A stretch of DNA of 10,584 nucleotides from Methanomicrobium sp. (GTDB lineage: Archaea > Halobacteriota > Methanomicrobia > Methanomicrobiales > Methanomicrobiaceae). The stretch spans positions 1 to 10,584 of the forward strand of contig JAFZMT010000157.1 of the NCBI GenBank assembly GCA_017553245.1, read 5' to 3'. Position 1 is the first letter of the stretch, and each line of letters starts with the position of its first letter. The notes beneath the pieces were generated by a model. It was not told where the DNA came from and searched no databases. It saw only the letters and a list, made by a program, of their open reading frames with translations. Shown here one piece after another: positions 6,147-10,584 of this stretch. Position numbers and translations under genes: made by a program.

Positions 6147-6201
6147 CCCCATACAATCCCCATTCCATCCCCATACACACCCCATACACACCCCATACAA
6201 T
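6147..6201. repeat. 11-bp tandem array, consensus CCCCATACACA
   Basis: Five uninterrupted 11-bp units lie at 6147, 6158, 6169, 6180 and 6191. The third and fourth are identical, the first and fifth are identical to each other (ending AAT), and the second differs in several bases (CCCCATTCCAT). The array begins one base after the aminotransferase stop codon and runs into TTTTTC. It has no internal dyad, so it is not a CRISPR array or a hairpin terminator. Confidence 0.9.
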
Positions 6202-6318
6202 TTTTCAGATTTTATTAATCCGACAATTGCACTAACAAAAGACCATTAAGGATTAATGAATAATACAGTTACGGCAATCAAAGTAAATCAAAAATACGGT
6301 AATACGGAAAGTGACACA

Positions 6319-7356
6319 ATGACAAGAGAATTACTTGAAAAACTCTCAAATGCGCACGGTCTTACAAGTGCGGAGGGCAACATCCGCGACATTATCAAAA
6401 AGGAGCTTAAAGGCTACGTCGACGAGATGTACGAGGACAAACTCGGCAACCTTATAACCGTCAAGAAAGGCGACAATTTCAAATTCATGCTCGCATCTCA
6501 CATGGATGAGATCGGTTTCATGGTGCAGTACATAGATGAGAAAGGCTTCATCAAGTTTGTGCCCATCGGCGGCTGGTATGCTCCGACGGCATACACCCAG
6601 AGAGTCATTCTGCACGGCACCAAGGGCGACGTTGTCGGCGTTATCGGCGCAAAGCCGCCGCATGTGATGTCCCCCGAAGACCGCAAGAAGGAGCTTAAGA
6701 TCGAGGAATTCTTCATCGATATCGGCGCCAAGGACGCCGCGGATGTGGAAAAACTCGGTATCGAGATAGGCACCCCGATTACGGTCGACCGCGAACTCAA
6801 AGACCTCGCAAACGGCAAGGTCACGGGAAAGGCGCTCGACAACCGCGTCGGCGTCGCACTCCAGATTGAGGTCTTAAAGAAGGTTAAATCACCGCACACA
6901 ATCTACGGAGTTTTCACGGTTCAGGAAGAGACGGGACTTAAGGGCGCAAAGGTCAGCGCTTTTGCGATTAACCCCGACTGTGCGATAGCGACCGATGTCA
7001 CAATCCCCGGAGACCACCCGGGAATCACGAAGAAGGATGCCTCCGTCGAGATGGGCAAGGGACCCGTTCTTGTGCTTGTCAGCGCCGCGGGTCGCGGTCT
7101 GATTGCGGATACGAAACTCACGAACTGGCTCAGAAAGGCGGGCGACAAGAACAAGATTCCGTATCAGCTTGAGGTCGGCGACGGCGGAAACACGGATGCA
7201 TCGATAATTAACCTCGTAAACGCGGGTATTCCGAGCATTCCCTTCTCGATTGCGTCCAGATACATCCACTCACCCGTTGAAGTAATCGATATGAAAGACC
7301 TCGAAGACGGCGTTAAACTCCTCGTCGAGGCTCTGAAGACAAAACCGAAGTTCTGA
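6319..7356 (+). CDS. M42 family metallo-aminopeptidase (TET/glutamyl-aminopeptidase type)
   Basis: A 345-residue dinuclear-metal aminopeptidase that trims peptides in the cytoplasm; characterised archaeal members form 12-subunit tetrahedral assemblies. The metal and catalytic set is complete. Numbered from an in-frame ATG at 6256, it is His82 and Asp84 (Ser-His-Met-Asp-Glu-Ile-Gly), bridging Asp195 (Ala-Leu-Asp-Asn-Arg-Val-Gly), catalytic Glu224 with Glu225 (Gln-Glu-Glu-Thr-Gly), Asp247 (Ala-Thr-Asp-Val) and His338 (Tyr-Ile-His-Ser-Pro). Gly-Gly-Asn-Thr-Asp-Ala-Ser (310-316) is also typical. I chose the ATG at 6319 because Met-Thr-Arg-Glu-Leu-Leu matches the usual family beginning and GTGA at 6311-6314 precedes it. 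The ATG at 6256 would add 21 polar residues and has AAGGA only three bases before it. Substrate preference (Glu/Asp, Leu or Lys) is not resolved. Confidence 0.9.
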   Translation: MTRELLEKLSNAHGLTSAEGNIRDIIKKELKGYVDEMYEDKLGNLITVKKGDNFKFMLASHMDEIGFMVQYIDEKGFIKFVPIGGWYAPTAYTQRVILHGTKGDVVGVIGAKPPHVMSPEDRKKELKIEEFFIDIGAKDAADVEKLGIEIGTPITVDRELKDLANGKVTGKALDNRVGVALQIEVLKKVKSPHTIYGVFTVQEETGLKGAKVSAFAINPDCAIATDVTIPGDHPGITKKDASVEMGKGPVLVLVSAAGRGLIADTKLTNWLRKAGDKNKIPYQLEVGDGGNTDASIINLVNAGIPSIPFSIASRYIHSPVEVIDMKDLEDGVKLLVEALKTKPKF

Positions 7357-7412
7357 TCGGACAAAATTCATTTAATTAAATAAACCTCTTTTTTCGGACA
7401 AATAAGATAGTG

Positions 7413-7420
7413 ATAAATAT
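7413..7420 (+). promoter_or_regulatory. Possible TATA box for the lipoprotein gene
   Basis: ATAAATAT is centred about 26 bp upstream of the ATG at 7443, the usual distance from an archaeal TATA box to a transcription start. No ribosome binding site lies between them, so transcription may begin at or near the start codon. This is inference from spacing only. Confidence 0.35.
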
Positions 7421-7442
7421 CTATAAACAACAACTCATTAAC

Positions 7443-7958
7443 ATGAAAAAGTCAGTTATTTTATCACTTCTGTTAGTCTTTGCGGCAGTGATCTGCTTTG
7501 CGGGATGTACAGGCACATCAGGTAACGGCGGCGGCAACGCAGGCAGCGCAGCAACAGCGGCTCCGACACAGGCGGGCGGCTCATCCCCCACACCTTTCGC
7601 GGAACCGACATCATCCTCGGACTTAATCCCGGGACCGACCTCGCAGCCCGACCCCAAGTATGAGGTAGCGGTTGACGCCAACAAAGACGACGTCTACGGC
7701 AACATCGATGTCACCTTCAGAGGCGGCAAGGGTCAGAACTTCGTCAACACGATTACCGTCGATGCATACCTCGCTGACGGCACTCACGTGACAAAGACTC
7801 TCGATCCGTCCAATGTCGGAAACTCCGTTCAGTTCAACGGTCACAAGTTCGATCAGGACAGAATCAAGGTCACCGTTCTCTATCAGGGCAACATCGGAAC
7901 CTATGTCATCTATGATGAACTGATTCCCAAGAAGCTCTCACAGAGAGCACGCGACTGA
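7443..7958 (+). CDS. Secreted lipoprotein of unknown function
   Basis: A 171-residue protein with a classical lipoprotein signal. Met-Lys-Lys is followed by a hydrophobic core and a Phe-Ala-Gly-Cys box with Cys22 as the expected lipidated residue. Next comes a flexible linker of Gly, Ser, Thr, Ala and Pro (about 23-75), common in extracytoplasmic proteins of this archaeal group. A compact domain of about 95 residues ends the protein, with alternating strands (Tyr-Glu-Val-Ala-Val, Ile-Asp-Val-Thr-Phe, Ile-Thr-Val-Asp-Ala-Tyr, Ile-Lys-Val-Thr-Val-Leu-Tyr) suggesting a beta-sandwich. I cannot name the domain. The start at 7443 puts the signal peptide at the N-terminus; a GTG at 7410 would add 11 residues in front of it. 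An ATAAATAT box at 7413-7420, about 26 bp before the ATG, would fit a leaderless transcript. It probably faces the cell surface. Confidence 0.8.
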   Translation: MKKSVILSLLLVFAAVICFAGCTGTSGNGGGNAGSAATAAPTQAGGSSPTPFAEPTSSSDLIPGPTSQPDPKYEVAVDANKDDVYGNIDVTFRGGKGQNFVNTITVDAYLADGTHVTKTLDPSNVGNSVQFNGHKFDQDRIKVTVLYQGNIGTYVIYDELIPKKLSQRARD

Positions 7959-7964
7959 ACCAAA

Positions 7965-7984
7965 GGTAAATCAACCGATTTACC
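7965..7984 (+). terminator. Hairpin after the lipoprotein gene
   Basis: A perfect 8-bp inverted repeat (GGTAAATC / GATTTACC) with a 4-base loop begins six bases after the stop codon at 7958. T-rich sequence follows, including a run of seven T at about 8005-8011. It fits the end of the lipoprotein transcript and separates it from argG. Confidence 0.6.
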
Positions 7985-8011
7985 CTTAATTTCATTTTGA
8001 AGCGTTTTTTT

Positions 8012-8048
8012 ATTGTTTTGATTGTTTTGACTGTTTTGATTGTTTTTG
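8012..8048. repeat. 9-bp tandem repeat ATTGTTTTG
   Basis: Four units follow each other: two identical copies (8012 and 8021), one with a single change (ACTGTTTTG, 8030) and one with an extra T (8039). The T-rich run may add to termination after the lipoprotein gene. Confidence 0.85.
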
Positions 8049-8062
8049 CCGTTATCCCGTCC

Positions 8063-8088
8063 GCATCGCCATGCTGCATCGTCATGCT
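8063..8088. repeat. 13-bp tandem duplication GCATCGYCATGCT
   Basis: Two head-to-tail copies (8063-8075 and 8076-8088) differ at one base. The pair lies about 45 bp upstream of the likely argG TATA box. Each unit is partly self-complementary (GCAT...ATGC), so operator function is conceivable. Confidence 0.75.
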
Positions 8089-8131
8089 CTTTGAAAGGCT
8101 GCGGGCAGGCAGTTTTGCAAATCTTTATCGG

Positions 8132-8140
8132 AATATAAGG
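8132..8140 (+). promoter_or_regulatory. Probable argG TATA box
   Basis: AATATAAGG lies in an A/T-rich stretch about 65 bp before the argG start codon, which would put transcription start near 8160 and leave a leader of about 40 bases. TTTATCGGA overlaps its left side (8124-8132) and recurs over the ribosome binding site (8184-8192), exactly 60 bp away. Confidence 0.45.
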
Positions 8141-8200
8141 TAACTTAATAGAACAATTACAGACAAATCGTTATGAAACAGATTTTATCGGAGTAATAAT

Positions 8201-9400
8201 ATGGGAAAAGGAAAAGTAGTTCTTGCATTCTCCGGCGGTCTCGACACATCCATCTGTGTGCCGCTGTTAAAAGAGCATTACGGCTATGATCAGGTAATTA
8301 CCGTCGCAGTCGATGTCGGTCAGCCGCCCGAAGACATGAAGATGGCAACGGACAAAGGCAACAAAATCGCCGACAAACACTACACAATCGATATCAGAGA
8401 CAAATTCGTCGAGGAACAGCTGTTTGCGTCGATAAAGGCGAACGGCTCCTACGAGGGCTACCCGATGGGAACGGCGCTTGCACGCCCGCTTATTGCCGAA
8501 GAAATCGTAAAGATTGCGAAGAAGGAAGGCGCGGATACCGTCGCACACGGATGCACGGGTAAGGGTAACGACCAGCTCCGTTTCGATTTCGTCTTCAGAA
8601 AGGCGGGATTAAAGATTATCGCACCCATGCGTGAGATGAACCTCACCCGCGAGTGGGAGATGGATTATGCCGCAAAGCACAACGTTCCCGTGCCGGTTGT
8701 CAAGGCAAAGCCGTATTCCGTCGACGAAAACTGCTGGAGCAGAAGTATCGAGGGCGGCGTTCTGGAAGACCCGTCGGTTCACCCCGACAACGATATCTAC
8801 GGCTGGACGGTCTCAAAGCAGGACGCACCCGACACGCCCGAGGAGATTACGCTGGGCTTTGAGAAGGGTGTCCCCGTCTCGATCAACGGCAAAAAGATGA
8901 AGGGCTTTGACCTCATCATGGAGCTGAACAGGATCGGCGGCAGAAACGGCGTCGGCAGAAACGATATGATTGAGGACAGAATCCTCGGTCTTAAGGCACG
9001 CGAGAACTACGAGCACCCTGCGGCTACCATTCTTCTTGCGGCACACCGCGACCTCGAAAGGCTTGTTCTTTCACGTCAGGAGCTTTCTTTCAAGCACATC
9101 GTCGATGACAAGTGGTCCGAACTCGGATACATGGGTCTTATCGACGAGCCTCTCTACGCGGCATTGTGTGCATTCATCGACAAGACGCAGGAGAGAGTAA
9201 ACGGTGAGGTCGACCTTGTTCTCTTCAAGGGAAGCGCTACCGTCGCAGGACGCCGTTCGCCCAATGCTCTCTATTCCGATGACCTTGTCTCATTCGAGAG
9301 CCACACAATCGATCAGAACGATGCCGTGGGATACTCGGCATACTTCGGTTTCCAGGCGAGAATGAAGAGCCTGCTTGAGAATAAGAATAAGAAGAACTGA
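8201..9400 (+). CDS. argG: Argininosuccinate synthase
   Basis: A full-length 399-residue enzyme that joins citrulline and aspartate using ATP to give argininosuccinate, the penultimate step of arginine synthesis. The N-type ATP pyrophosphatase P-loop Phe-Ser-Gly-Gly-Leu-Asp-Thr-Ser is at 10-17. [13 protein letters not shown] (117-129) matches the family signature for nucleotide and aspartate binding. [15 protein letters not shown] (172-186) forms part of the citrulline site. GGAG at 8190-8193, seven bases before the ATG, fixes the start. The final residues are a short Lys/Asn tail. No other arg gene is in the window, so it appears to be a single-gene unit between a hairpin on its left and T-runs on its right. 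Confidence 0.97.
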   Translation: MGKGKVVLAFSGGLDTSICVPLLKEHYGYDQVITVAVDVGQPPEDMKMATDKGNKIADKHYTIDIRDKFVEEQLFASIKANGSYEGYPMGTALARPLIAEEIVKIAKKEGADTVAHGCTGKGNDQLRFDFVFRKAGLKIIAPMREMNLTREWEMDYAAKHNVPVPVVKAKPYSVDENCWSRSIEGGVLEDPSVHPDNDIYGWTVSKQDAPDTPEEITLGFEKGVPVSINGKKMKGFDLIMELNRIGGRNGVGRNDMIEDRILGLKARENYEHPAATILLAAHRDLERLVLSRQELSFKHIVDDKWSELGYMGLIDEPLYAALCAFIDKTQERVNGEVDLVLFKGSATVAGRRSPNALYSDDLVSFESHTIDQNDAVGYSAYFGFQARMKSLLENKNKKN

Positions 9401-9425
9401 TTTTTCAATACAATTTTATTTTTTT
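9401..9425 (+). terminator. T-run termination region after argG
   Basis: Runs of T at 9401-9405, 9414-9417 and 9419-9425 start immediately after the argG stop codon, with no strong stem. This is the oligo-T form of signal commonly used by archaeal RNA polymerase. Confidence 0.5.
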
Positions 9426-9439
9426 AAGTGCGAATTTGT

Positions 9440-9460
9440 AATTGTCAATTAATTGTCAAT
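9440..9460. repeat. 11-bp tandem repeat AATTGTCAATT
   Basis: AATTGTCAATT (9440-9450) is followed directly by AATTGTCAAT (9451-9460), and a weaker AATTTGT precedes them at 9433. The pair lies in the convergent gap between argG and the split-barrel gene. Confidence 0.7.
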
Positions 9461-9483
9461 ATGTTATCCGCCGATTCGGATGT

Positions 9484-9508
9484 AAAAAAGAGGGATTTCT
9501 ATTATCCC
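9484..9508 (-). terminator. Hairpin plus T-run terminator for the split-barrel gene
   Basis: Read on the minus strand, a GGGAT / ATCCC stem (9492-9496 with 9504-9508, 7-base loop) starts three bases after the stop codon at 9511-9513. It is followed within two bases by a run of T (9484-9489). The form is like an intrinsic terminator. Confidence 0.6.
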
Positions 9509-9510
9509 GT

Positions 9511-9924
9511 TTATTCCGCTTTCTGACCTGCTTTGGGTCCGGGGGTGCACTCATAGACATCAATGATGTGAAGAACAATGAGACCTTTTGCGGGGTAGTT
9601 GGCGCCCTTGGCTTTCATTCTGTCATGAGCCGTCTTATAGTCGTCGCCGCTTGTCTTGACCTCGGCTTTGCACTTGACCTGAAGGCATCTCTTTGACTCG
9701 GGATTCCAGAAATAGAGTGCCGCCTGCGGATTTTCATTAAGGTTGGCAAGCGTCTTCTTCATGAAGTTGTCGCAGATCCAGAAGGTCTCGTCGTTTTCGA
9801 GCCAGACGGCGCCCATCGGGGCAACGTTGGGAAGTCCGTTCTTATCCGCGGTCGCAAGAGGAACGGCATGGAGTATCTCCATGTTCTTCCTGTAGGTCTC
9901 TATCATGTCGGCTGTAAGTTTCAT
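9511..9924 (-). CDS. Pyridoxamine 5'-phosphate oxidase-like flavin-binding split-barrel protein
   Basis: A 137-residue single-domain protein of the PNPOx-like split beta-barrel superfamily. The typical opening is visible: a helix (Thr-Tyr-Arg-Lys-Asn-Met), then Ala-Val-Pro-Leu-Ala-Thr-Ala-Asp-Lys-Asn-Gly-Leu-Pro-Asn-Val-Ala-Pro-Met-Gly, followed by Phe-Trp-Ile-Cys-Asp and Thr-Leu-Ala-Asn-Leu-Asn-Glu-Asn-Pro-Gln-Ala-Ala-Leu. Such proteins bind FMN or F420 as small dimers; the substrate is unknown and vitamin B6 synthesis should not be assumed. The ATG at 9924 has a strong GGTGA ribosome binding site five bases upstream. A GTG at 9987 in the same frame would add 21 residues unlike the family start, so I reject it. 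It converges on argG and is divergent from the marker-14 gene. Confidence 0.82.
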   Translation of the reverse strand: MKLTADMIETYRKNMEILHAVPLATADKNGLPNVAPMGAVWLENDETFWICDNFMKKTLANLNENPQAALYFWNPESKRCLQVKCKAEVKTSGDDYKTAHDRMKAKGANYPAKGLIVLHIIDVYECTPGPKAGQKAE

Positions 9925-10018
9925 ATTTTCACCGTAATATCTGATTGAACTTTCGAGAGGAAAGAGTTTGTGCAAATCCGAAGGCACCCCGCAACGTCAT
10001 GCATCATCCCGAAGCACC

Positions 10019-10031
10019 CGGCATAATGCCG
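10019..10031. promoter_or_regulatory. Short palindrome in the divergent promoter region
   Basis: CGGCAT and ATGCCG flank a single central base between the split-barrel gene and the marker-14 gene. The spacing is too tight for a good RNA stem, so a dimeric protein-binding site is one reading. A related imperfect direct repeat (CCGAAGGCACCC / CCGAAGCACCC) surrounds it, about 30 bp apart. Confidence 0.25.
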
Positions 10032-10077
10032 ATTGAAACCTTTTTTGTCTTAAACCGTCTTTGGATTAGGAGTATGG

Positions 10078-10086
10078 TATAAAAAG
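10078..10086 (+). promoter_or_regulatory. TATA box of the marker-14 gene
   Basis: TATAAAAAG is the clearest TATA box in the window. A start of transcription about 25 bp downstream (near 10105) would give a leader of about 20 bases before the ATG at 10124. Confidence 0.6.
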
Positions 10087-10123
10087 AAACTATTAAACAT
10101 CTGTAAACGTATGGATTATTATT

Positions 10124-10584
10124 ATGGGATTCTTCAGTTTTATGAAAAAATCACCCAATATCGTCGAAAGTCCGCCGCCGCCGTCGATAGGACAGGGTGC
10201 GGGAATGCGGGTTCCCGAATATAAATCAAAGCCGTATTTCATAGTCGCGTCCGTCGAGATGGGAAACACGACGACGAAGTGCATCCTTACTGGAACGAGC
10301 CTTGAGACCGGCAGAACCTATGTCATCAACAAGACCGTGTCCATGAGCCGCGATGTCCGCCCGCCCAAGCCCGGGGAGACGATATTCGGCGAAACTCTCG
10401 TCGGCGTTCCGATTACACGCGAATCCGTCACCGAACTTGTGAGGGACACGCTCATCAAGTGCCACCGCGATGCCGACCTCTCAATCAAGGACGACCTCGA
10501 CTTCGTAGTCCGCAGCACGGGTGTCGTGGCATCGATGGAATCGCCGGATCAGGTCGGAGATTTCGTAATTTCGCTGGCAAACGG
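10124..10584 (+). CDS. Methanogenesis marker protein 14, N-terminal part
   Basis: The frame is open from the ATG at 10124 to the right edge (153 codons visible). After a short Lys/Pro-rich leader (about residues 1-36), the sequence Phe-Ile-Val-Ala-Ser-Val-Glu-Met-Gly-Asn-Thr-Thr-Thr-Lys-Cys (39-53) resembles the first phosphate-binding loop of actin/sugar-kinase (ASKHA) folds. Val-Asn/Ile-Asn-Lys-Thr-Val, Ser-Arg-Asp-Val-Arg-Pro-Pro-Lys-Pro-Gly-Glu (76-86) and Thr-Arg-Glu-Ser-Val-x-Glu-Leu-Val (98-106) match what I know of the marker-14 family, which is restricted to methanogens and related to ethanolamine ammonia-lyase reactivase EutA. The function is unknown; an ATP-driven reactivase or chaperone for a methanogenesis enzyme is a hypothesis. 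GGA at 10113-10115 is a weak ribosome binding site. Met7 (10142) is an alternative start. Confidence 0.85.
   Translation, partial: MGFFSFMKKSPNIVESPPPPSIGQGAGMRVPEYKSKPYFIVASVEMGNTTTKCILTGTSLETGRTYVINKTVSMSRDVRPPKPGETIFGETLVGVPITRESVTELVRDTLIKCHRDADLSIKDDLDFVVRSTGVVASMESPDQVGDFVISLAN

Noticed and set aside
6147..6201. CRISPR-like array
   Set aside because: Units are contiguous 11-mers with no spacers, there is no repeat dyad and no cas gene nearby.
9925..9987. GTG start at 9987 for the split-barrel protein
   Set aside because: The added 21 residues do not fit the family start, and the ATG at 9924 has a strong GGTGA ribosome binding site.

Overview
The window looks like chromosomal core sequence from a methanogenic archaeon, most likely of the Methanomicrobiales. 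The strongest evidence is at the right edge, where a partial gene reads as methanogenesis marker protein 14, a family confined to methanogens. The archaeal-type 6-phospho-3-hexuloisomerase, the M42 (TET-like) aminopeptidase, GGAG/GGTGA/GAGGT ribosome binding sites and A/T-rich TATA-like boxes agree with this. Genus-level placement cannot be made from the sequence alone. There is no integrase, transposase, CRISPR array, rRNA or tRNA.

Layout, left to right. (1) The C-terminal two thirds of a ketopantoate reductase (panE, CoA synthesis, + strand) ends at 585 in a hairpin that includes its stop codon. (2) A HlyC/CorC-type CNNM-CBS membrane protein lies on the minus strand (653-1984). (3) A 407-base gap (1985-2391), filled largely with short tandem repeats, leads into trpF (2392-3003), which stands apart from any other tryptophan gene here. 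(4) An unrecognised acidic 144-residue protein (minus strand, 3118-3552) is divergent from an encapsulated-ferritin-like diiron protein with a long Lys/Ala/Pro tail (3740-4246). (5) hxlB (4411-5016) and a class I aminotransferase (from about 5042 to 6145) look like one transcription unit. (6) An M42 aminopeptidase (6319-7356), a small secreted lipoprotein (7443-7958) and argininosuccinate synthase argG (8201-9400) follow on the plus strand, probably as separate units. (7) A flavin-type split-barrel protein (pyridoxamine-phosphate-oxidase-like, minus strand, 9511-9924) converges on argG and is divergent from the partial marker-14 gene (10124 to the edge).

The genes are mostly metabolic housekeeping: CoA, tryptophan, arginine and ribose-phosphate supply, amino acid transamination and peptide turnover. 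They do not form a single pathway.

No new multi-gene system is convincing here. Two things stand out. The intergenic regions repeatedly carry short direct tandem arrays with units of 8-21 bp, most often 11-13 bp. The unit sequence differs at every locus, which suggests a genome-wide process acting on spacers rather than a shared binding site. The second is the ferritin-like protein, whose catalytic domain is fused to a strongly basic, histone-H1-like tail instead of a recognisable encapsulin-targeting peptide.
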